Shown piece after piece: positions 1 to 9,008 of a stretch of 64,000 nt of DNA; position 1 is the stretch's first letter; each line of letters starts with the position of its first letter. The translations under genes were made by a program, and so were the position numbers. The stretch is from Pseudomonas sp. PDM05. GTDB lineage: Bacteria > Pseudomonadota > Gammaproteobacteria > Pseudomonadales > Pseudomonadaceae. The DNA lies in the NCBI RefSeq assembly GCF_014851685.1, contig NZ_JACVAC010000001.1:310001-374000 (forward strand), given 5' to 3'. The notes under the pieces were generated by a model. That model worked only from the letters and a program-made list of their open reading frames with translations, was not told the DNA's origin and did no database searches.

Positions 1-125
1 ACACCTTCCGCGTCGGCTGTATCGGCCATGTCGACACCCCGCAAATGCGCGCCGCCATCACCGCCATCGGCGACGCACTGCGTGCCATGGGCATCACCCC
101 TTCCTCTATTGGATCGCCAGCATGA
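1..125 (+). CDS. phnW: 2-aminoethylphosphonate--pyruvate transaminase, C-terminal end only
   Basis: The frame open from the window edge encodes about 40 residues ending in a segment typical of the C-terminus of class V PLP aminotransferases (RVGCIGHVD, then a helix beginning MRAAI). PhnW moves the amino group of 2-aminoethylphosphonate to pyruvate, giving phosphonoacetaldehyde, the substrate of PhnX. The stop codon overlaps the phnX start in an ATGA quartet (122-125), so the two genes are translationally coupled. The identity rests on this short tail plus the context; the PLP lysine lies outside the window. Confidence 0.8.
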   Translation, partial: TFRVGCIGHVDTPQMRAAITAIGDALRAMGITPSSIGSPA

Positions 126-949
126 ACTATCAGACCCCCAACACCCTCCAGGCCGTGATCCTCGACTGGGCCGGCACCGTGGTCGACTTCGGCTCCTTTG
201 CGCCCACGCAGATCTTTGTCGAGGCATTTGCCGAGTTCGACGTGCAAGTCTCCATCGAAGAAGCCCGCGGCCCGATGGGCATGGGCAAGTGGGACCACAT
301 CCGCACCCTGTGCAACCTGCCGCAGGTGGCCGAGCGCTACCGCCAGGCATTCGGGCGCACGCCAACGGATGATGACGTGACGGCCATCTACCAGCGCTTC
401 ATGCCCTTGCAGATCGAGAAGATCGCCGAGCACTCGGCGCTGATCCCCGGCGCCCTCGACACCATTGCCCGGTTGCGCTTGCAAGGGCTCAAGATCGGTT
501 CCTGCTCCGGCTACCCCAAGCAGGTGATGGACAAGGTGGTCGCGCTGGCCGCCACCAACGGCTATTACGCCGACCATGTGGTCGCCACCGACGAAGTGCC
601 CAACGGCCGCCCCTGGCCGGCCCAGGCCCTGGCCAACGTGATCGCCCTGGGCATCGATGACGTGGCCGCCTGCGTGAAGGTCGACGACACCGTGCCGGGC
701 ATCCTCGAAGGCCGCCGCGCCGGGATGTGGACCGTCGCGCTGACCTGCTCCGGCAATGCGCTGGGCCTGACCCATGAGCAGTTCCGCGCCCTGGACCCGA
801 GCACCTTGGCCAGTGAACGCACGCGCATCGAAGCACTGTTCGCAGGCTCGCGCCCGCACTACCTGATCGACACCATCGCCGAGTTGCCAGCGGTGATCGC
901 CGAGATCAACGCACGGCTGGCCCGTGGGGAAATTCCGCAAGCTCAATGA
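122..949 (+). CDS. phnX: Phosphonoacetaldehyde hydrolase (phosphonatase)
   Basis: A 275-residue HAD-superfamily enzyme that splits phosphonoacetaldehyde into acetaldehyde and phosphate in the cytoplasm, the second step of aminoethylphosphonate use as a P or N source. The nucleophile motif DWAGT is at residues 15-19 (Asp15; the Ala of this motif is characteristic of phosphonatases). The Schiff-base lysine of the cap domain is Lys56 in [10 protein letters not shown]. The acidic motif KVDDTVPGI lies around residue 180. Length matches the family. The ATG overlaps the phnW stop, so it is the second gene of the operon. No further phn gene follows. Confidence 0.95.
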   Translation: MNYQTPNTLQAVILDWAGTVVDFGSFAPTQIFVEAFAEFDVQVSIEEARGPMGMGKWDHIRTLCNLPQVAERYRQAFGRTPTDDDVTAIYQRFMPLQIEKIAEHSALIPGALDTIARLRLQGLKIGSCSGYPKQVMDKVVALAATNGYYADHVVATDEVPNGRPWPAQALANVIALGIDDVAACVKVDDTVPGILEGRRAGMWTVALTCSGNALGLTHEQFRALDPSTLASERTRIEALFAGSRPHYLIDTIAELPAVIAEINARLARGEIPQAQ

Positions 950-1058
950 TAGAGGTCAAGACAACGGCATTTACCCCAGGCAAAGTGCTCAAAACCGGCA
1001 TACAGTTAAGTCACTGCGTCACCGAAGAACGCAATGCTGTTCCGTGAAGAAACTGTAG

Positions 1059-1153
1059 CTGTGGCGAGGGTGCTTGCTCCCATTGGGGCGCGAAGCGGCC
1101 CTGAACAGAGGGACTGCTGCGCAGCCCAACGGGAGCAAGCGCCCTCGCCACAG
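1059..1153. repeat. REPIN-like inverted repeat (variant)
   Basis: The ends CTGTGGCGAGGG (1059-1070) and CCCTCGCCACAG (1142-1153) are exact inverse complements, each followed inward by the GCTTGCTCCC core and a divergent loop. It fills most of the gap between phnX and the cytochrome b561 gene and can form a long hairpin. This is a different sequence class from the main REP of the window. Confidence 0.8.
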
Positions 1154-1182
1154 GTTTGCCCTGATGAGTGAGGAACACAGCG

Positions 1183-1740
1183 ATGCCGTGGAAAAACTCC
1201 GATACGCGTTACAGCACCATGTCGATTGCGTTGCACTGGTTGATGGTGGTGCTACTGGCGGTGGTCTACGCCTGCATTGAATTGCGCGGCCAGTTCCCCA
1301 AAGGCAGCGGGGCGCGAACCCTGATTGTCGAGATGCACTTCATGTTGGGCCTCACCGTGTTTGTGCTGGTGTGGCTACGCCTGTTTGCACGCAGCCTGGG
1401 GGTGGCGCCGAAAATTGTGCCGACGCCGCCGAAATGGCAGAGCCTGTTGGCGACGCTGATGCACGTCGCGCTGTACGCACTGATGATTGGCATGCCGATC
1501 GCCGGTTGGCTGGTCGTCAGTGCCGAAGGGCACTCGGTGATGTTCTATGGCATTGAATTGCCGCCGTTGATCGCGGAGAACAAGGCACTGGCCAAAGAAA
1601 TCGAGGGCTGGCATGTGTGGTTCGGCAAGGTCGGGTATTGGTTGATTGGGTTGCATGCATTGGCGGGGATTTTTCACCATTACATCCTGCGCGATAACAC
1701 GGCCTTGCGCATGATACCCGGCAAGCGCGCTACCCCATGA
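1183..1740 (+). CDS. Cytochrome b561 family protein
   Basis: A 185-residue integral membrane protein with four predicted transmembrane helices and histidines placed as in the bacterial CybB-type b561 family (SIALHW near the first helix, EMHFMLG at the second, GWHVW and GLHALAGIFHH at the last). These proteins bind two haems b and pass electrons across the inner membrane, often from quinol or superoxide. ATG 1183 was chosen over the upstream GTG 1168 because AGGA precedes it at about 8 nt. The 3' end overlaps the convergent PLP-enzyme gene by 11 bp. Confidence 0.85.
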   Translation: MPWKNSDTRYSTMSIALHWLMVVLLAVVYACIELRGQFPKGSGARTLIVEMHFMLGLTVFVLVWLRLFARSLGVAPKIVPTPPKWQSLLATLMHVALYALMIGMPIAGWLVVSAEGHSVMFYGIELPPLIAENKALAKEIEGWHVWFGKVGYWLIGLHALAGIFHHYILRDNTALRMIPGKRATP

Positions 1741-2623
1741 AGCCCCGGCGGCCCTGAAGGCCGCCAGTGTGGATGAAGATCAGGCGGGTTCCGGGCCGAA
1801 AACGCCCGGCTTCGATCTGCTGCTTCAAGGCCAGCAGCGCTTTGCCGGTATAGAGCGGTTCCAGGGGCAGGCCGCAGGCCTTTTCTGTTTGCTCGATAAA
1901 GTCCAGCAGCAGCGGATCGACCTTGGCAAAACCACCTCGGCTGGCGTCCAGCAGTTCATAACCGCCCTGCACGATAGCCTCCACGTTCTGCGCCACACCA
2001 TGGTCGTCCGGTACCGCCATAGCGCCGTACACCGGGTGCGCGCCCGCCTCCGCCAATGCCAATCCGGCCAACGTGGTGCCGGTGCCCGCCGCCAGCCACC
2101 AGGCGTCGTAGTCGGCCCAGCCCAGCACGTGCAACTGCGCGCGAACCTGCTCGATGAGCACGCCGCAACCTGTTGCACCGGCGAGCCCGCCGCCACCTTC
2201 GGGCACCGCATGCAGATCGGGATATCGCTCACGCCACGGCGTCCAGAACCCCGGCTCATGCCGCGCGCGATAGCCGCCATAACCCAGCCAGTGCAGTTGC
2301 ATGCCGAAGGCTTTCAGGTCGAGTACGGTGGGCGTGTCCTGGGGATGGCCGCGCAGCAGGCCCACAGTCGGAAAACCAAAGCGCTTGCCCGCCGCCGCCA
2401 GCGCATGCAGATGGTTGGAGTAGGCGCCGCCCAGGCTGATGATGCCTTGGGCGTTGTGCGCCTGCGCCAGGTGCCCGCTGAGCTTGAACCACTTGTTGCC
2501 GCTGATCAGCGGGTCGATGCGATCCAGGCGCAGCACGGCCAACTCGACGCCTTGCAGCCAGTCCAGGCGCAAGGGCTCAAGGGGAGCGTGGGGAAGCCAG
2601 TCAAACGGGCCCATCAGGTGCAT
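1730..2623 (-). CDS. PLP-dependent ACC deaminase/D-cysteine desulfhydrase family enzyme
   Basis: About 297 residues of the fold-type II PLP family. The cofactor lysine sits in SGNKWFKL (Lys44 from this start), followed by the phosphate-side motif GGAYSNHLHALAAAG, and the protein ends with IFIHTGGLQGRRGF. The family includes 1-aminocyclopropane-1-carboxylate deaminase (AcdS) and D-cysteine desulfhydrase. This protein is clearly shorter than AcdS (about 338 residues), so a desulfhydrase-like or unknown substrate is more likely. The start is uncertain: ATG 2614 or TTG 2635 are possible. It is convergent with the cytochrome gene and lies 33 bp downstream of fadH on the same strand. Confidence 0.75.
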   Translation of the reverse strand: MHLMGPFDWLPHAPLEPLRLDWLQGVELAVLRLDRIDPLISGNKWFKLSGHLAQAHNAQGIISLGGAYSNHLHALAAAGKRFGFPTVGLLRGHPQDTPTVLDLKAFGMQLHWLGYGGYRARHEPGFWTPWRERYPDLHAVPEGGGGLAGATGCGVLIEQVRAQLHVLGWADYDAWWLAAGTGTTLAGLALAEAGAHPVYGAMAVPDDHGVAQNVEAIVQGGYELLDASRGGFAKVDPLLLDFIEQTEKACGLPLEPLYTGKALLALKQQIEAGRFRPGTRLIFIHTGGLQGRRGFMG

Positions 2624-2656
2624 CTCTGTGCGCAAAGGGCCCGTAGTCTATGTGCC

Positions 2657-4756
<2,100 letters not shown>

Positions 4757-4908
4757 TTATGTCCCACAGACTAAGAGGCACTGGACTACGGCTCAATGAC
4801 CGAAACTGACAAGTTATTGATCCAAATGCGCAGCGCCCCTTGGCAAGCCGCCCCATGGGCCCTACCCTAGTCGGCGAACCCTGCACACGGTCTGTTGTCT
4901 GTTGCCCC

Positions 4909-6039
4909 ATGCGTAAACTTCTAGCTTTTACCGTCTCCCTGGCCCTGGTTGCCGCCGTCGCCACGTATCTGGTCTGGACCCAGGAGCGCCCTGTGGCGCA
5001 TTACCTGTCGGACCTGCGCATTACCCTTGCGGTGAACGAAGGGGTGCCGGCCGATCGTGGCAACCTGCTGGGCATCCAGCCGGAATTGTTCCCTGCCGAC
5101 TACCAGAGCCTGGAACGCCTGCACCTGAAGCTGGCGGCCTATCTGCAAAATGCCCGGGATCAGGGGCTGATCAACCACAAGACCATCGTGGTGCTGCCGG
5201 AACATATCGGCACCTGGCTGATGCTCACCGGCGAAAAAAATGAGGTCTACCAGGCCCTGCACGCGAAGGATGCGATGAACTGGCTGTCGGCCAGCAACCC
5301 CCTGCTGTTCGCCCGTGCCTGGATCAGCGCCACCGGCGACAACCGCATGGACGATGCCTACCTGCGCATGAAAGCCTCCGGCATGGCGCGGGACTATCAG
5401 TTGGTGTTCGGCGGTTTGGCCAAGGAGTTCGGCGTCACCCTGGTGGCCGGCTCCATTGCCCTGCCCAACCCGAGTGTGAGCCAGGGGCAACTGCAGGTCG
5501 GCCATGGCGCGCTGTACAACGCCAGCCTGGTGTTCAGCGCCGAAGGCCTGCCGGTGGGCCAGCCGCAGCGCCAGCTCTACCCGATCTACGATGAGCGCGG
5601 CTTTATCACGCCAGGCGATGAGAACGTCGTCAGCGTGGTCGACACCCCGGCCGGCCGCCTCGGCGTGCTGGTAGGCAGTGACAGTTGGTATCCGGACAAC
5701 TACCGCAAACTCAACGAACAAGGCGCGCAACTGATCGCAGTGCCGGCCTTTGTGCTCGGTCGCGATACCTGGGACCGACCGTGGCGCGGTTTCAAAAGCG
5801 TGTCGACACCGCCGGAAATCAGCCTCAAGCCCGAAGAACTCAGCGAAGGCGAGGCCTGGCGCCGCCTCACCCTGATCAGCCAACAACCCATCAGCCAGGC
5901 AACCGCCGGCATGAGCGTGTTTTTGCGCGGGCAATTCTGGGACCTGGGCACCGCCGGCCACAGCTTCCTGAGCGACAACGGGCAGATCAGCGCCGACGGT
6001 GAAGCCCGTGGCGCGCGCATGTTGAATGTCTGGCTGTGA
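4909..6039 (+). CDS. Membrane-anchored carbon-nitrogen hydrolase-fold protein, probably without the nitrilase triad
   Basis: 376 residues starting with an uncleaved signal-anchor helix (residues 4-23), so the domain probably faces the periplasm. The fold is nitrilase-like: IVVLPEH carries the expected Glu98, and YNASLVFSAEGLPVG matches the strand before the catalytic Lys. However, the Lys position reads PQRQLYP, and the Cys position of the family motif (G-V-x-x-C-x-D-x-x-F-P) reads GVLVGSDSWYP with Gly256. Two of three triad residues are therefore missing by my alignment. ATG 4909 is chosen because it begins the signal anchor. It overlaps the AraC gene by a GTGA quartet, so the two are co-translated. 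Confidence 0.75.
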   Translation: MRKLLAFTVSLALVAAVATYLVWTQERPVAHYLSDLRITLAVNEGVPADRGNLLGIQPELFPADYQSLERLHLKLAAYLQNARDQGLINHKTIVVLPEHIGTWLMLTGEKNEVYQALHAKDAMNWLSASNPLLFARAWISATGDNRMDDAYLRMKASGMARDYQLVFGGLAKEFGVTLVAGSIALPNPSVSQGQLQVGHGALYNASLVFSAEGLPVGQPQRQLYPIYDERGFITPGDENVVSVVDTPAGRLGVLVGSDSWYPDNYRKLNEQGAQLIAVPAFVLGRDTWDRPWRGFKSVSTPPEISLKPEELSEGEAWRRLTLISQQPISQATAGMSVFLRGQFWDLGTAGHSFLSDNGQISADGEARGARMLNVWL

Positions 6040-7070
6040 AACCGGTGCGCCTGGGGGATCTGTCGGTGGGCTTTGTGCACACCCTGGCAGATGCCATTCA
6101 AAGCCACGGCCTGGACCCGCAACCGCTACTGCTGCAATACGGCCTGGACCCTGCGCGCCTCGCCGAAGCCGGTGCGCGGTTATCGATCCCCCGTTACATG
6201 CGCCTGGGCCACGCGGCCATCCAGCTCACTGGCGACCCGAGCCTGGGCCTGCGCATGGGCCAGCTCAGCCGGCTGAGCCAGGCGGGCCTGGCCGGGGTCA
6301 CCGCCGCCCAGGCGCCCAACGTTCGTGAAGCCGCACGCACGCTGACGCGTTTTGAAGCGTTGTACGGCTCCAACTATCGCGGGCAATCGAGTTTTCATGA
6401 GGACGCCGAAGGCGCCTGGCTGCGCTTCTATTCCATCAGCCCCTACAACGCCTATAACCGCTTTGTGGTGGATTCGATCATCGCCGGCTGGCTGCACCAG
6501 CTATCGAGCCTGGCCCAACAGCCGGTGCAGGCACAACGCATTGAAATCGAATTTGAAGCACCGGACTACAGCGAACAATACAACCGGCTGGGCGACAGCC
6601 CGGTGCAGTTTGGTGCCGCGTCGAATCAGCTGCGCCTGAACCAATCCACCCTGGCCCTGCGCAATCCACAGCATTGCCCCAGTACCTGGCATTTGTTGTT
6701 GCAATTGTGTGAACGGGAATTGGAGCAATTGACCCGCACCCGCAGCCTGCGCGAGCGCATTACCCGGTTGCTCGGGCCGATGCTCAATGGCGGCCGGGAA
6801 CCCGACCTGGAAGAAGTGGCGGCACGCTTGAAGCTGCCGACCTGGACATTGCGCCGCAAACTGGCCGACGAAGGTACCCAGTTCCGCGCGATTCTCAACG
6901 ACACCCGCCGCGACCTGGCCATGACCTACATTCGCGATACGGAGTTGGCGTTCGGCGAGATCGCCTACTTGCTCGGGTTTGCCTCGGCCCAGGCGTTTCA
7001 ACGGGCGTTCAGGCGATGGAACAACCAGACCCCAGGGGAATTTCGCCGCAGTCAGCGGCATTCCGCCTGA
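6036..7070 (+). CDS. AraC family transcriptional regulator
   Basis: 344 residues with an N-terminal ligand-binding domain of the 'arabinose-binding-like' type found in OruR/ArgR-like regulators, and a C-terminal double helix-turn-helix (residues about 245-340; FGEIAYLLGFASAQAFQRAF is the classical second HTH signature). GTG 6036 overlaps the stop of the upstream gene by four bases, so it shares a transcript with the nitrilase-fold protein, which may bind or present the inducer. The inducer cannot be told from sequence. Confidence 0.88.
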   Translation: MKPVRLGDLSVGFVHTLADAIQSHGLDPQPLLLQYGLDPARLAEAGARLSIPRYMRLGHAAIQLTGDPSLGLRMGQLSRLSQAGLAGVTAAQAPNVREAARTLTRFEALYGSNYRGQSSFHEDAEGAWLRFYSISPYNAYNRFVVDSIIAGWLHQLSSLAQQPVQAQRIEIEFEAPDYSEQYNRLGDSPVQFGAASNQLRLNQSTLALRNPQHCPSTWHLLLQLCERELEQLTRTRSLRERITRLLGPMLNGGREPDLEEVAARLKLPTWTLRRKLADEGTQFRAILNDTRRDLAMTYIRDTELAFGEIAYLLGFASAQAFQRAFRRWNNQTPGEFRRSQRHSA

Positions 7071-7078
7071 AGTCGGTC

Positions 7079-7165
7079 TTACAGCTCGGTGGCATCGTCT
7101 GCGGGTTCCAGCGGGTCCAACTCAATCGCGCGATACTCGAGCAGTTCTTCCTGGTAGTCGTCCAT
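7079..7165 (-). CDS. 28-residue acidic small protein
   Basis: A short frame starts MDDYQEELLEYRAIELD and ends in DDATEL, giving 28 residues with 11 Asp/Glu and only one basic residue. It is preceded by a strong ribosome binding site (AAGGAGCC, six bases before ATG 7165). No membrane segment or Cys is present. It ends 8 bp from the convergent AraC gene. The good Shine-Dalgarno and regular codon use suggest a real gene; function unknown. Confidence 0.6.
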   Translation of the reverse strand: MDDYQEELLEYRAIELDPLEPADDATEL

Positions 7166-7230
7166 GCTTGGCTCCTTGTCTGATTGAAAGCGGTTGCAGA
7201 TAAATGACCTGCCTGACCAGCCTAAAGTGC

Positions 7231-7262
7231 CGTTATGACGAAAAAAAGTCAGCGTCATGACG
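7231..7262. promoter_or_regulatory. Tandem CGTYATGACG boxes
   Basis: CGTTATGACG (7231-7240) and CGTCATGACG (7253-7262) are repeated with 22 bp from start to start, two helical turns, and each is (nearly) palindromic. They lie 66-97 bp upstream of the 28-residue gene. This geometry fits a pair of dimer-binding sites or AraC-type half-sites; the binding protein is not known. Confidence 0.4.
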
Positions 7263-7319
7263 TTCCTGCACCTCAGGATTAAACGTAGCAGCGTTGTGTC
7301 GATTTAGCACTTGGGGTTT

Positions 7320-7340
7320 TAGTTGCAATTGCAATTATAT
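7320..7340. promoter_or_regulatory. MarR-type operator upstream of the half-E1 gene
   Basis: A near-perfect dyad with the core AGTTGCAATTGCAATTA. It differs from the box at 8931-8951 at only two of 21 positions and lies 47 bp before the half-E1 start. The matching pair flanking a MarR gene suggests both are sites for that regulator. Confidence 0.6.
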
Positions 7341-7387
7341 GTGAAACTCCATTAGGGTACGGCCATCCGTCTTCAGGGAGCCCACCC

Positions 7388-8392
7388 ATGCCCGCCTCTA
7401 CTGCCCACGCCGCACAACTTTGCATCGCGGCGCTCGATAGCGCCGCGCACTCGCACAATTCGCCGCTATACACGGTGATGTCCATGGCCAACACCCTGGA
7501 ATCGAGCAGGCAGGCCTGGGTGATTCGCGCTCAGTCCCGCTCGCGGCGGGTAGGCAGCTGGCCCACCTGGTTCGCGCGCAATACCGCGGAAAAACCGCTG
7601 CTGTACCTGCACAGCGCCGCGTCGTCGGCGCAATTGTGTGCGCTGTCCGGGCAGACGGCTCAGCGCGGCATTCTGTGCAATGACATCGAAAACCATCCTT
7701 CCGCCTGGCCCAAGGGCGCACAACCGTCCTTGCCGTTGTGGCTCGCCACCAACCCGCATTGCATGCCGTACGATCCGGCTTCGGGCGCAGAAACCCGGGC
7801 GATTGTGCTGGCGGGGTTGCAGGCACTGTATGTCGACGGCAAACCTGGGTTCTATTACCTGGCGCTGCATGATCAAGACGGTGCGCGCACCTTGAGCGAG
7901 CAAGACCGTGAGGACGCGCTCAAGGGCATGTATCCGCTACAGCGAGGGCATACGGGAGATGTGCGCTTGCTCGGCGCCGGTCAGGCGCTTGAAGAGGTCG
8001 TCCACGCCGCGCGGCTGCTCAAGCAAGATTGGAATATCCGCGCACAACTATGGAGTTGCCCCAGCTACACGCGCCTAGCCCGTGAAGCGGCAGGCGCTGA
8101 ACGCTGGAACCGCCTGCACCCCACAGCGCCCCGGCGCGGTTGCCACTTGCGCAGTTGCCTGTCGGGGAGTGACGCGCCGGTGATCGCTGTCACAGGTTAC
8201 CCGCAGCCGATCGTTGATCAGTTGGCGGGGTATGTGGATGCCCGGTTTGTACCGCTGGGGGCGGGAACGGTGCAGGCTTCGGCGCCGAGTCGGTATTGGA
8301 TTGTGGTGGCGGCGCTCAGGGCTTTGGCCGATGAGGGGCGTATAGATTCACAGCAGGTAGAAACGGCAATGGCCCGCTATCCACTGTCATGA
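7388..8392 (+). CDS. Stand-alone C-terminal AceE-like protein ('half E1')
   Basis: 334 residues that align only with the C-terminal part of homodimeric pyruvate/2-oxobutyrate dehydrogenase E1. Shared blocks with the neighbour at 9009 include KGMYPLQRGHTGDVRLLGAG versus KGIYPLTQHAQAQVQLMGSG, ERWNRLHP versus ERWNLLHP, and a final ALRALADEGRI versus ALKALADDGVI. The thiamine diphosphate domain (GDGE...N) is absent, so it cannot be a complete E1. The frame is intact, starts with a good RBS (AGGGAG) and sits behind its own MarR-type box, which argues against a decaying pseudogene. A regulatory or subunit-like role is inference. Confidence 0.75.
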   Translation: MPASTAHAAQLCIAALDSAAHSHNSPLYTVMSMANTLESSRQAWVIRAQSRSRRVGSWPTWFARNTAEKPLLYLHSAASSAQLCALSGQTAQRGILCNDIENHPSAWPKGAQPSLPLWLATNPHCMPYDPASGAETRAIVLAGLQALYVDGKPGFYYLALHDQDGARTLSEQDREDALKGMYPLQRGHTGDVRLLGAGQALEEVVHAARLLKQDWNIRAQLWSCPSYTRLAREAAGAERWNRLHPTAPRRGCHLRSCLSGSDAPVIAVTGYPQPIVDQLAGYVDARFVPLGAGTVQASAPSRYWIVVAALRALADEGRIDSQQVETAMARYPLS

Positions 8393-8410
8393 AGTGGACT
8401 GCAAGGTTCT

Positions 8411-8863
8411 TCAGGTCTTGCTGCGACTGCGCACTGCCAACGTGGCCGTGCGCTCCAGGGTATCGGCAAACACCTGGCGCTGCTCCGGTTCAATTTGCGA
8501 CAGGAACAACTCATCCACCGTGCTTTCGTAGATCTTCCACATTTTCTTGCGCAGCACTTTGCCCGCCTCCGTGATGGTGGCGAATGACCCGCGGCCATCG
8601 CCGTCAAAACGCGAACGCACCACCAGCCCGTCTTTTTCCAGGCGGTCCACCAGCCGCGTGAGGTTGTAGCGCTCGATGGCCAGTACATCCGCCAGTTCAT
8701 GCATGCGGCGGGTGCCCTCGGGGCCGCTTTCCAGGCCCCACAAGGCGTCGTACCAGGCATACGCCGGCAATCCGGCAGCGGCCAGGCGCCGTTCGATTTC
8801 ACGGATGACGGTCCTGTGGGCCCTGACAAAACGGAACCATACATCCGGCTCTTTCGACGACAT
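8411..8863 (-). CDS. MarR family transcriptional regulator
   Basis: 150 residues with the MarR winged helix: a recognition-helix region (ELADVLAIERYNLTRLVDRLEKDGLV) and the wing (RSRFDGDGRGSFATITEAGK). It lies between the half-E1 gene (convergent) and the full E1 gene (divergent), and both E1-type genes carry the same dyad in their promoters, so they are its likely targets. ATG 8863 is preferred over TTG 8887 because of codon type; its RBS (GGATGG) is weak. Confidence 0.85.
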   Translation of the reverse strand: MSSKEPDVWFRFVRAHRTVIREIERRLAAAGLPAYAWYDALWGLESGPEGTRRMHELADVLAIERYNLTRLVDRLEKDGLVVRSRFDGDGRGSFATITEAGKVLRKKMWKIYESTVDELFLSQIEPEQRQVFADTLERTATLAVRSRSKT

Positions 8864-8930
8864 GCAACACCATCCGGGGAATTTCAAGAAGGTTGCAATA
8901 GTAGCTCATCCCGCGTTAGATTCGGCCATG

Positions 8931-8951
8931 TAGTTGTAATTGCAACTATAT
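8931..8951. promoter_or_regulatory. MarR-type operator between marR and the E1 gene
   Basis: Dyad with the core AGTTGTAATTGCAACTA in the divergent promoter region, 57 bp before the E1 start and 67 bp before the MarR start. It is a 19/21 match to the box at 7320-7340. Its position could serve both autoregulation and control of the E1 gene. Confidence 0.65.
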
Positions 8952-9008
8952 GGCCGACACTCCCACAAAGAGCCCGCCACCTGACATCCACCTACCCTGG
9001 AGCCTCAC

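Noticed and set aside
1730..2623. A true plant-growth-promoting ACC deaminase (acdS)
   Set aside because: The protein is about 40 residues shorter than AcdS and belongs to the broader desulfhydrase-like group; the name is therefore not assigned.
7388..8392. Half-E1 gene as a decaying pseudogene of aceE
   Set aside because: The frame is intact over 334 codons, has a proper RBS and start, and its promoter keeps the regulator box; decay remains possible but is not favoured.
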